A DNA stretch of 15,467 nucleotides from NCBI GenBank assembly GCA_937942105.1, contig CALDFS010000286.1, positions 1 through 15,467 of the forward strand. Reading direction: 5' to 3'. The stretch comes from an uncultured Ruminococcus sp. Its GTDB lineage: Bacteria > Bacillota > Clostridia > Oscillospirales > Ruminococcaceae. Below, piece by piece: positions 1 to 5,356 of this stretch. Made by a program: the position numbers and the translations under genes. How positions within the stretch are numbered: the stretch's first letter is position 1; each line of letters starts with the position of its first letter. The notes under the pieces are model-generated. The model was not told the DNA's origin, searched no databases, and was given only the letters and a program-made list of their open reading frames with translations.

Positions 1-935
1 GAGCCGGGCAGGCCTTCAAGGATATGCTCGAGCATTTCCATCAGCAGGGCCTGATGCACGTCCCCACGCTCGCCCAAAAGCCAGTTGACCGTGAACAGCG
101 CGCGCTTTTCGCCCTTGGAGGCGGCATAGGCTACTTCGATCTGCCGTGGGGTTTCCAGACGCGGCTGCAAAGGCACGTCGGAATTGACCGGTCGGGCCGT
201 GTAGCCCTCAAGCGCTGCTGCCGTCAGGCGCAGGCGCTCGTCTTCCGGGTCGTCGCCCCAGATGGAAAAGCGGGCGTTGCTGGGGTGGTAGTAGCGGCTG
301 TGAAAATCGTAAAAGGCCTCGTAGGTGAGGTCGGGGATGTTTTCCGGATTGCCGCCGGAATCAAGGCTGTAGAGCGTATCGGGGAAGAGCGCCTGCTGGC
401 TCTGCTCCGCGAGGACGGAATCGGGCGAGGAGTAAACCCCCTTCATCTCGTTGTAGACCACGCCCTTGTATGACCACGGGCCATCGGGCGTTTCGGCCTC
501 CACGTGCCAGCCTTCCTGCCGGAAGATATCTTCATCGATGCGCGGGTGAAACACTGCGTCTATGTAGACGTCAATGAGGTTGTAAAAATCGCGCAGATTG
601 CAGCTTGCGATGGGGTAGCAGGTCTTGTCGGGAAAGGTGAAGGCATTGAGAAAGGTCGCCATCGAGCCCTTGAGCAGATCGACGAACGGTTCCTTTACAG
701 GGTAACGGTCAGAGCCGCAGAGCACCGAATGCTCTAAGATATGGAACACGCCTGTGTCGTTCCAGGGCAGGGTTTCAAAGGCTACGCCGAAGGTCTTGTT
801 TTCGTCCGGTCTTTTGATCCATATGGCCTGCAAGCCGGTTTTATCGTGGGTAAGCTCGATAAGTGAGCCGCCAAGCTCGGGCAGCTCGCGCACGCGTGTG
901 ACCGTGAAGCCATGGATTTTTTCATTAACTGTCAT
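1..935 (-). CDS. M16C zinc metalloprotease (PreP/insulinase-like), N-terminal part
   Basis: Partial gene; it starts at ATG 935 and runs off the window start after about 311 codons, whereas family members are about 950-1000 aa. The predicted product is a clamshell peptidase of the presequence-protease type that degrades short unstructured peptides in the cytoplasm. The inverted zinc motif HILEH is at residues 65-69 (metal ligands H65 and H69, catalytic E68). The distal ligand region YNEMKG (E163) follows, with family blocks FLNAFTFPDKTCYP (96-109) and FYDFHSRYYHPSNA. The start is supported by AAAGGAAAG about 8 nt upstream. Base composition is unusual: sampled 60-nt stretches are 60-63% G+C, against roughly 42-52% in later genes. 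A promoter (1056-1084) and a GC hairpin (969-989) lie upstream. Identification of the family is secure; physiological substrate is unknown. Confidence 0.93.
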   Translation of the reverse strand, partial: MTVNEKIHGFTVTRVRELPELGGSLIELTHDKTGLQAIWIKRPDENKTFGVAFETLPWNDTGVFHILEHSVLCGSDRYPVKEPFVDLLKGSMATFLNAFTFPDKTCYPIASCNLRDFYNLIDVYIDAVFHPRIDEDIFRQEGWHVEAETPDGPWSYKGVVYNEMKGVYSSPDSVLAEQSQQALFPDTLYSLDSGGNPENIPDLTYEAFYDFHSRYYHPSNARFSIWGDDPEDERLRLTAAALEGYTARPVNSDVPLQPRLETPRQIEVAYAASKGEKRALFTVNWLLGERGDVHQALLMEMLEHILEGLPG

Positions 936-968
936 TTGATTTCTTTCCTTTCAGATTGATATGAAACC

Positions 969-989
969 TCCGCCGGCGTTTCCGGCGGA
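969..989 (-). other. GC-rich hairpin in the protease 5' leader
   Basis: CCGCCGG (970-976) and CCGGCGG (982-988) form a perfect 7-bp stem, extended by a T-A pair at 969/989, around a 5-nt loop. It lies in the ~110-nt untranslated leader between the predicted promoter and the ATG at 935. There is no T-run, so it is not a normal intrinsic terminator. It may stabilise or regulate the transcript. Confidence 0.55.
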
Positions 990-1055
990 TATGCGGATGC
1001 GTATAAATATTGATGATATACATATACAAACAGCATTTTAACACTATTTATAGTT

Positions 1056-1084
1056 ATTATACCATATTATTATCATCAATTCAA
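1056..1084 (-). promoter_or_regulatory. Sigma-A promoter of the M16C protease gene
   Basis: Read on the minus strand, TTGAAT (1084-1079) and TATAAT (1061-1056) are separated by exactly 17 nt. The site lies just beyond the terminator of the preceding gene and drives toward 935, giving a leader of about 110 nt. Confidence 0.7.
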
Positions 1085-1096
1085 TAGTTTTTTGTG

Positions 1097-1134
1097 AAAA
1101 AAGGTGATGCTTTGTGCCGAAAAGACATCTCACC
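1097..1134 (-). terminator. Intrinsic terminator after the 53-aa membrane peptide gene
   Basis: On the minus strand GGTGAGATG pairs with CATCACC (one bulge), extended inward by CTTT/AAAG, and is followed by TTTTTT. It separates the 53-aa gene from the protease promoter. Confidence 0.7.
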
Positions 1135-1201
1135 GCCTTATCCGCCGCATGAATCATTACCCGCAAAAGCACATTGCTCCCTAACCGTCCCCGAGCGGCA
1201 G

Positions 1202-1363
1202 TCATCGAGTCCTTCTCGTCAAAATAATAGCAATCGAGTTGAACATCAGACCAAGGGGAAGAAGCACCCTTGAGCAGTCGCTCTTGCGAAACATACATAA
1301 GGCAAAGCAAACAAGGGCGGCAACAAAAAGCAGTATGCCGATTATATTCAACACATTTTTCAT
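1202..1363 (-). CDS. Small two-helix membrane protein (53 aa), unknown function
   Basis: The start at 1363 is chosen because GGGAGGTG sits 6 nt upstream; a longer frame starting at 1408 has no ribosome site. The product begins MKNVLNIIG and has two hydrophobic segments (about residues 4-22 and 29-46) joined by a short charged turn (FRKSDCSR), ending in the basic tail TRRTR. That pattern suggests a small integral membrane protein with short cytoplasmic ends. A good terminator follows at 1097-1134. The upstream neighbour on the same strand, the four-helix membrane protein, is separated by the ~141-nt repeat element. No clear promoter was found in front of it, so it may be read through from the XRE operon. 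I do not recognise a family. Confidence 0.6.
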   Translation of the reverse strand: MKNVLNIIGILLFVAALVCFALCMFRKSDCSRVLLPLGLMFNSIAIILTRRTR

Positions 1364-1424
1364 AACAACACCTCCCGAAATCAAATTACAATGAATGCGC
1401 GGGTCCATCCTCTTAAAAAGGTCC

Positions 1425-1565
1425 GGCGTTTCCGTCCTTAAATTGCAAGCAACAGTGTTTTATATGCATAGGCTTTCCCACCGAACAGCAATACTGCCGA
1501 AGACGGAGGAAAGGCTGCTGACGGCAAAACAAATGGACGACCACCGCCTACTTAGAGCCGTCAGC
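1425..1565 (-). repeat. Intergenic structured repeat element, copy 1
   Basis: On the minus strand it begins one nucleotide after a stop codon with GCTGACGGC (1565-1557), then 31 nt, then the perfect complement GCCGTCAGC (1525-1517). GCCTTTCCTCC (1515-1505) can pair with GGACGGAAACGC (1437-1426) with one mismatch and one bulged C, closing a long-range helix. The same order, the same 31-nt loop and nearly the same length occur at 4924-5065. No long T-run follows the first stem, so it is not a plain terminator. It encodes no plausible protein. Confidence 0.65.
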
Positions 1566-1566
1566 T

Positions 1567-2004
1567 TCACATTATCTTGCTATAAATAGCCTTCAGCACG
1601 CAGCTGACAACAAGCTGAGCTATAGCCGCAATTATCAAAGTCCTGCTGACCGTTTCGTTGGGAGAAGCAAGCCCCGCAACTATAAGCGCCTCCGAAAGAT
1701 AAATTACCACCGGATGCCCGGATTTTATGCGTATCGTGGCGGAGCGCTCATCGTTGTCGGCGATGAAGGCGGCTTTCAGCTTTTCGTCGTCGTGCAGTCT
1801 TCTGATATCCAGAATCATCAGTGCAATTAAGGATATCACTATAACCGGGACGAACCCGAAAACAAAGCCCCGCTTAAATCCGGGAACGCCGCCAATAACA
1901 AACATCTTAACAATAAACGCCGCTACGATAAGCACCGCAAAAACCCCACAGGCGATTATTCTTTTCTTAACTTCTTTTCTGTACTTTTCCAAATTTTTCT
2001 CCAT
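1567..2004 (-). CDS. Four-helix membrane protein next to an XRE regulator (DUF2178-like)
   Basis: A 145-aa protein starting MEKNLEKYRK. This start is preferred over one seven codons upstream (2025) because AAGGTAAGG lies about 8 nt before it. Four hydrophobic segments lie at about residues 16-37, 47-68, 97-115 and 118-140. Between the second and third is a charged cytoplasmic stretch containing DNDERSATIRIKSG, which resembles the DERxxxIxxKA signature of DUF2178-type membrane proteins. Such proteins are commonly encoded beside small XRE regulators, as here (77 nt downstream of one, same strand, probably one transcript). The biochemical role is unknown; the family assignment rests on one motif and topology. 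Confidence 0.75.
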   Translation of the reverse strand: MEKNLEKYRKEVKKRIIACGVFAVLIVAAFIVKMFVIGGVPGFKRGFVFGFVPVIVISLIALMILDIRRLHDDEKLKAAFIADNDERSATIRIKSGHPVVIYLSEALIVAGLASPNETVSRTLIIAAIAQLVVSCVLKAIYSKIM

Positions 2005-2081
2005 AATTATTACCTTACCTTTCATAAATCGTGAATCCCAATGTCCAAAGCCCGAAACGTCCCCGCCCGAGCCGGGGCAAA

Positions 2082-2288
2082 CTAATCGATATCGTATTCC
2101 GACAAATCGAAAACCTCTTCAATACTCAGTCCGAAGCACTTTGCGATTTTGTACGCCAGCGGCAGTGATGCAATATACCTGCCGGTTTCTATTGAGGTTA
2201 TGGTCTGCCTTGTTGTTCCGACGGCCATCGCCAGCTCCTCCTGAGACATCTTCCGGAGCTTTCGCAGCTCTTTTATTTTAGTTTCCAT
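2082..2288 (-). CDS. Small XRE-family transcriptional regulator (68 aa)
   Basis: The start at METKIKELRKLRK is fixed by GGAGGTG a few nt upstream; upstream in-frame codons would overlap the promoter and operator. Nearly the whole protein is one helix-turn-helix domain (about residues 4-60): MSQEELAMAVGTTRQTITSIETGRYIASLPLAYKIAKCFG, with the recognition helix around TTRQTITSIE, followed by an acidic tail. This matches the YgzD-like single-domain regulators that control an adjacent membrane protein gene. It probably binds its own promoter, because a near-perfect palindrome lies between the -10 box and the start codon. The inducing signal is unknown. Confidence 0.9.
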   Translation of the reverse strand: METKIKELRKLRKMSQEELAMAVGTTRQTITSIETGRYIASLPLAYKIAKCFGLSIEEVFDLSEYDID

Positions 2289-2307
2289 GTACACCTCCGG
2301 GGTAAAT

Positions 2308-2359
2308 TGTAAAGTTAACTTTGCATTTTTAGTATAGCATACTTTGCATAAGATGTCAA
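2308..2359 (-). promoter_or_regulatory. Consensus promoter plus palindromic operator of the XRE gene
   Basis: On the minus strand TTGACA (2359-2354), a 17-nt spacer and TATACT (2336-2331) form a near-perfect sigma-A promoter. AAAGTTAACTTT (2311-2322) is a perfect 12-bp palindrome, extending to an imperfect 18-bp one (2308-2325), in the initially transcribed region: the typical place for an autorepressor site. The sequence TGCAAAGT recurs within the spacer and at the operator edge. Confidence 0.8.
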
Positions 2360-2387
2360 GTAGGCTTTGCAAAAAATTTCAGAGATG

Positions 2388-2430
2388 AAAAAATCCCTCC
2401 CAAGGCGCCATATTGCTTCCTCGAGAGGGA
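2388..2430 (-). terminator. Intrinsic terminator after the HigBA-like operon
   Basis: On the minus strand TCCCTC (2430-2425) pairs with GAGGGA (2399-2394) and is followed by TTTTTT (2393-2388). The loop is long (25 nt) and contains the self-complementary GGCGCC. Confidence 0.6.
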
Positions 2431-2464
2431 CTGGTTGATTTTTAAGATATCCGCAAAAGCGGGT

Positions 2465-2773
2465 TTACTTCCGTTCCTCCGGGTTCAGCGGAACGATTGC
2501 AAGGGTTTTGCCCAGCGGAACCAACAGCTTTATCAGCGTGTCAATCTGCGGGCTGGTGATTCCCCGCTCCATACGCGCTATAACCGGTTGCTTTACGCCG
2601 CTCAGCTCTTCAAGCTTTTTCTGGCTTATTTTGTTTTCCTGCCTTGCCTTTATCAGCTCACCTATTAAGGCTACCCGCAAATCGCTGGCTGCGATTTCTT
2701 CCGGGGTGAAAAGCTCTGCTCTTACTTCATCCCAACTGCGGCCTATAGGACTATAGTTCTTATTTTTGTTCAT
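2465..2773 (-). CDS. higA: HigA-like XRE antitoxin (102 aa)
   Basis: Second gene of a toxin-first pair; it overlaps the toxin reading frame by 14 nt, which implies coupled translation. The N-terminal ~30 residues (SWDEVRAELFTPEEIAAS) are characteristic of HigA-type antitoxins of this Gp49-linked group. A helix-turn-helix follows at about residues 34-92: ALIGELIKARQENKISQKKLEELSGVKQPVIARMERGITSPQIDTLIKLLVPLGKTLAIVP. The protein should bind and neutralise the toxin and, through the HTH, repress the operon promoter. A terminator follows at 2388-2430. The family is clear; the gene symbol is by similarity of type and order only. Confidence 0.88.
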   Translation of the reverse strand: MNKNKNYSPIGRSWDEVRAELFTPEEIAASDLRVALIGELIKARQENKISQKKLEELSGVKQPVIARMERGITSPQIDTLIKLLVPLGKTLAIVPLNPEERK

Positions 2774-3128
2774 AGTCGATACCCCTTTCTAAAGCATCTG
2801 CCAACTCTCTCTTGGCTTTCTCAATTTCTCTTACCGGCGTTTTCTGCGTTGTTTTCATAAAGGTGTGCAGAAGTAAAAAACTGCCGTTATGCCACGCTGC
2901 AAATAGTATTCTGTCCCTTAACGGTCTTAGTTCCCATATTTCGCCGTCAAGATGTTTAACATATGGTTCACCTACTTGGGTTCCATACAATCTTAAAGCC
3001 TGGATATAGTCATTTATCTTATTTGATTTTATGCGGCTGTCCTTATCTTTTTTGCGTGACAATTTCTGCAAATAATCAATCACGGGTTGTTTTCCGTTTC
3101 TTGTTTGATAAAAATGTATGTCGTACAA
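2760..3128 (-). CDS. higB: RelE/HigB-family toxin, phage Gp49-like (122 aa)
   Basis: Predicted ribosome-dependent mRNA interferase of the RelE/ParE superfamily (Gp49-like, PF05973 type). Visible family blocks are VIDYLQKL near the N-terminus, KHLDGEIWELRPLRDRILFAAWHNGSFLLLHTFMKTTQKTP in the core, and EIEKAKRELADALER at the C-terminus. Basic residues K59, R68, R71, K92 and K96 lie where the RNA-binding face of the fold usually is. The start is a TTG (3128-3126), which aligns with the family N-terminus and has a GGGAGGGGG ribosome site about 10 nt upstream. A consensus promoter lies just upstream. Toxin-before-antitoxin order is the HigBA arrangement. Length is normal and the frame intact, so the toxin is probably functional. 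Confidence 0.9.
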   Translation of the reverse strand: MYDIHFYQTRNGKQPVIDYLQKLSRKKDKDSRIKSNKINDYIQALRLYGTQVGEPYVKHLDGEIWELRPLRDRILFAAWHNGSFLLLHTFMKTTQKTPVREIEKAKRELADALERGIDYEQK

Positions 3129-3151
3129 TTAGCTTTCCCCCTCCCTCTATC

Positions 3152-3186
3152 ATTATACTCAAAAGTTATCGGTTTGTCAAGTACTT
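3152..3186 (-). promoter_or_regulatory. Consensus promoter of the HigBA-like operon
   Basis: On the minus strand TTGACA (3180-3175), 17 nt, TATAAT (3157-3152): a perfect sigma-A match. The 8-bp palindrome AAGTACTT (3179-3186) overlaps the -35 box and may be an antitoxin operator half-site; this second point is inference. Confidence 0.8.
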
Positions 3187-3286
3187 TTAAGTTATTTGTT
3201 CGGACGGCTTTGATGTTCTATCATTAATCTTAACAATAAGTTAACAAAGTAAATTAGTGAAAAGAGAAGAGAAGAGATAAGAGTAC

Positions 3287-3320
3287 AAAAAAGAAGAGCC
3301 GCCATAATAGCGACTCTTCG
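3287..3320 (-). terminator. Intrinsic terminator of the tRNA-Ser gene
   Basis: On the minus strand GAAGAGTCGC (3319-3310) pairs with GCGGCTCTTC over 10 bp (one G-T pair) and is followed by TTTTTT (3292-3287), about 5 nt past the tRNA 3' end. Confidence 0.85.
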
Positions 3321-3323
3321 TTT

Positions 3324-3414
3324 TGGCGGAGAAAGAGGGATTTGAACCCTCGCGCCGGAAATCCCGACCTACTCCCTTAGCAGGGGAGCCCCTTCACCAC
3401 TTGGGTATTTCTCC
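3324..3414 (-). tRNA. tRNA-Ser (anticodon GCU)
   Basis: A 91-nt class II tRNA with a long variable arm. Acceptor arms GGAGAAA (3414-3408) and TTTCTCC (3334-3328) pair fully; the discriminator is G and CCA is encoded (3326-3324). The anticodon stem CTCCC/GGGAG encloses the loop CTGCTAA, giving anticodon GCT, which reads AGC and AGU serine codons. The T arm GAGGG/CCCTC encloses TTCAAAT. It has its own promoter and terminator and is transcribed singly. Confidence 0.97.
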
Positions 3415-3451
3415 ATGCAATGAATAAAAACAATATTCCCGCCGCGGCTAC

Positions 3452-3502
3452 CTGTCACCGTGACAGCATATCTATTATAATAGCAAATCACAAAAATGTC
3501 AA
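3452..3502 (-). promoter_or_regulatory. tRNA-Ser promoter with start-site palindrome
   Basis: On the minus strand TTGACA (3502-3497), 17 nt, TATAAT (3479-3474): a perfect sigma-A promoter. CTGTCAC/GTGACAG (3452-3458 and 3460-3466) is a perfect 15-nt palindrome beginning about where transcription should start, so the first nucleotides of the precursor would form a hairpin or the DNA may be an operator. Confidence 0.8.
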
Positions 3503-3575
3503 GTGTTTTTTTGCAATAGTTTGCCCCATGCAAAATATTTTTTTCGGGATGCACACTGCACGCCCTCTGCACTTA

Positions 3576-3615
3576 TTTACTTTTTGATAAAACCGTGCTA
3601 TACTATAATAGTATA
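3576..3615 (+). promoter_or_regulatory. Promoter of the SGNH lipoprotein gene, with 17-bp palindrome
   Basis: TTTACT (3576-3581), 17 nt, TATACT (3599-3604). The -10 box is the left arm of the perfect palindrome TATACTATAATAGTATA (3599-3615), which also contains TATAAT boxes. The AT-rich palindrome could be an operator or just overlapping -10 sequences. Confidence 0.55.
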
Positions 3616-3639
3616 ATTGTATAGAAAGGACTGCTATAT

Positions 3640-4920
3640 ATGTTACGATTCAAGAAGCTGACCGCCGTTGTATGCTCCTGCCTTCTAATTGCCGCGATTT
3701 TATCCTCCTGCGGGCAGAAGAAAAATGAAGTCGTGCTCCCCGATGAGGATGGCTGGTTTTCAATATGGGCGACGGCGCCGCAGGTCGCGGAATATGAACA
3801 GATACCCGTTAACCCCGGATTCGCCGGAAACACCTGCCGTCAGGTAATACGCGCATCGATCGGCGGTAACAAAATAAAGCTCACCTTTTCAAACGAATAC
3901 GGCTCTACCCCGCTGATTATAGAAAGTGTGCATATCGCCAAGCTTCTGTACACCGGAAACCCCGCTATCGACACTGCCACTGATAAGGTAGTCACCTTCG
4001 GCGGCAAGCCGGATGTATCCATCGAGCCGGGCACAGCCGTTGTTACCGACGAGATAAGCTTTGAATTTGCAGCACTTGATAACATAGCCGTTTCAATGAA
4101 GATAGGCGAATATACCGGCGGAGATATCACCTGCCATCGCAATGCAAACACCTCCTCATGGATAGTCGAGGGCGACAGGGTCGGCGACGAAACCTTCGGC
4201 GGAGTCAAAGTCATGAGTTCATGGTACTACCTTGTAAACGCGCAGACCTGGGCGGAGGCGGGCACTAAGACGCTTGTATGCCTTGGCGATTCCATTACCG
4301 ACCGCGCATGCTGCACCTTTAATCAGTATAATTCCTGGCCTGATCAGCTCGACAGCCTGCTCAAAGCAAATCCCGAAACCTCGAAGATTTCTGTTGTAAA
4401 CATGGGCATAAGCGGAAATATGCTCTCCGGCGAGTACGGCGACCCTGCTTCCAAGCGGCTTGAAAGGGATGTTTTAAACGTCCCCGGGGTGCGGTATGTC
4501 GTTTTGCTCATAGGAATAAACGACGTTGGAACGGCTCAGGCGGATATCTCAGAAAAAATGAAGACCGACTACAAGTCCATCATCGACCGTTGCCATGAAA
4601 AGGGCATAAAGGTTTATGCCGGAACGCTTACGCCGGTGAAGGGCAACTTCTACTTCTCCGAGCTCCACGAAACTATCCGCTGGGCGGTAAACGACTATCT
4701 TATGTCAAACGAATCCGGCTTCGACGGTGTTATAGACTTCGCATCGGCTATCGCGCGGGAAGATGACCCCTCGCAGATGCGGGATGAGTACTGCTCCCCC
4801 GGAATGGACTATCTCCACCCCGGCGATGAGGGATATAAGGCTATGGCACAGAAGGCTTATGAGCAGCTTATTTGGATATGGAAGAACGAGGCGGCCATTG
4901 CGGCTGGCACCGCAAAGTGA
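3640..4920 (+). CDS. SGNH/GDSL-family lipoprotein esterase (426 aa)
   Basis: Predicted surface-anchored esterase or deacetylase. The first 24 residues are a lipoprotein signal with lipobox LSSC, so C24 is the lipidated residue. Residues ~38-200 form an N-terminal beta-rich domain starting FSIWATAPQ, as in XynE-type SGNH proteins. The SGNH domain spans ~210-415: block I LGDSIT (nucleophile S218), block II NMGISGN (G256), block III GIND (N294), block V DYLH (catalytic D390 and H393). All catalytic blocks are intact. The likely substrates are acetyl or other ester groups on polysaccharides, but specificity cannot be read from sequence. AGAAAGGA precedes the ATG by 9 nt. It appears to be monocistronic; the second copy of the intergenic repeat begins 3 nt after the stop. 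Confidence 0.92.
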   Translation: MLRFKKLTAVVCSCLLIAAILSSCGQKKNEVVLPDEDGWFSIWATAPQVAEYEQIPVNPGFAGNTCRQVIRASIGGNKIKLTFSNEYGSTPLIIESVHIAKLLYTGNPAIDTATDKVVTFGGKPDVSIEPGTAVVTDEISFEFAALDNIAVSMKIGEYTGGDITCHRNANTSSWIVEGDRVGDETFGGVKVMSSWYYLVNAQTWAEAGTKTLVCLGDSITDRACCTFNQYNSWPDQLDSLLKANPETSKISVVNMGISGNMLSGEYGDPASKRLERDVLNVPGVRYVVLLIGINDVGTAQADISEKMKTDYKSIIDRCHEKGIKVYAGTLTPVKGNFYFSELHETIRWAVNDYLMSNESGFDGVIDFASAIAREDDPSQMRDEYCSPGMDYLHPGDEGYKAMAQKAYEQLIWIWKNEAAIAAGTAK

Positions 4921-4923
4921 TAA

Positions 4924-5065
4924 GCAGACGGCTCGTACTGAGTAATATATTCTCATTTTGTTTGCCGTCTGCCGCGTTTCCTCCATCGTTGGACGTAGTT
5001 TTGCGATATAATATGGTTTCTTCGCTGTCCTATTCTATTGTTTAGGATTATTGGACGGAAACGCC
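4924..5065 (+). repeat. Intergenic structured repeat element, copy 2
   Basis: Begins 3 nt after the SGNH gene stop. GCAGACGGC (4924-4932), a 31-nt loop and GCCGTCTGC (4964-4972) form a perfect 9-bp stem. GCGTTTCCTCC (4974-4984) is complementary to GGACGGAAACGC (5053-5064) except for a bulged C, closing a second domain. Within that domain TCCTA/TAGGA and ATCG/CGAT can pair. Copy 1 (1425-1565, minus) has the same layout; the third pair of the first stem is A-T here and T-A there. Confidence 0.65.
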
Positions 5066-5205
5066 CCGAGTTTGATTAGCCTCTTTTATAGTTTGCAAGG
5101 AACTATATTGTAAAGGGCAGTTTGTGCGCCTACCTCCTGAGTAAAAATCACCAAAAATCCCCGCAAAATATCTCCATTCGGCTTGCAATTTCATCAAAAA
5201 TCCTA
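5066..5205. other. Gene-free stretch between repeat copy 2 and the pgcA promoter
   Basis: Together with the repeat and promoter this fills the 436-nt gap between the SGNH gene and pgcA. No reading frame with a ribosome site was found on either strand. The one structure seen is the inverted repeat TATAGTT/AACTATA (5087-5093 and 5101-5107) with a 7-nt spacer, of unknown meaning. Confidence 0.5.
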
Positions 5206-5234
5206 TTGCCAAGGAATGAAAAAAGAGGTATAAT
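5206..5234 (+). promoter_or_regulatory. Sigma-A promoter of pgcA
   Basis: TTGCCA (5206-5211), 17 nt, TATAAT (5229-5234). This gives a leader of about 115 nt before the ATG at 5357; no recognised riboswitch is visible in it. Confidence 0.7.
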
Positions 5235-5356
5235 TAAATGGTAAATAACTGTTCGGAGCTGTATGTGGGCAAGCTTTTGACGAAAATTAGTATTAAACAC
5301 GCTTAAAGCAGACTTTGACAACAGATTACAAATAAATTTCTGAAGGGAGACTAATC

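Noticed and set aside
24..737. Open frames on the + strand across the first 740 bases
   Set aside because: They are antisense to the M16C protease, whose minus-strand frame carries the family motifs; the + frames have no recognised domains.
1044..1310. 88-aa minus-strand frame overlapping the 53-aa membrane peptide gene
   Set aside because: It runs through the terminator at 1097-1134, has no ribosome site, and its hydrophobic content is only the out-of-phase reading of the smaller gene.
1443..1471. TTGCA...CATA on the + strand resembling the ECF promoter motif
   Set aside because: The second half is CATA rather than TGTA, it lies inside the repeat element, and no + strand gene follows.
3255..3282. 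Purine-rich GAGAAGAGAAGAGATAAGAG tract
   Set aside because: Simple low-complexity sequence past the tRNA terminator; too short and irregular to be called a functional repeat.
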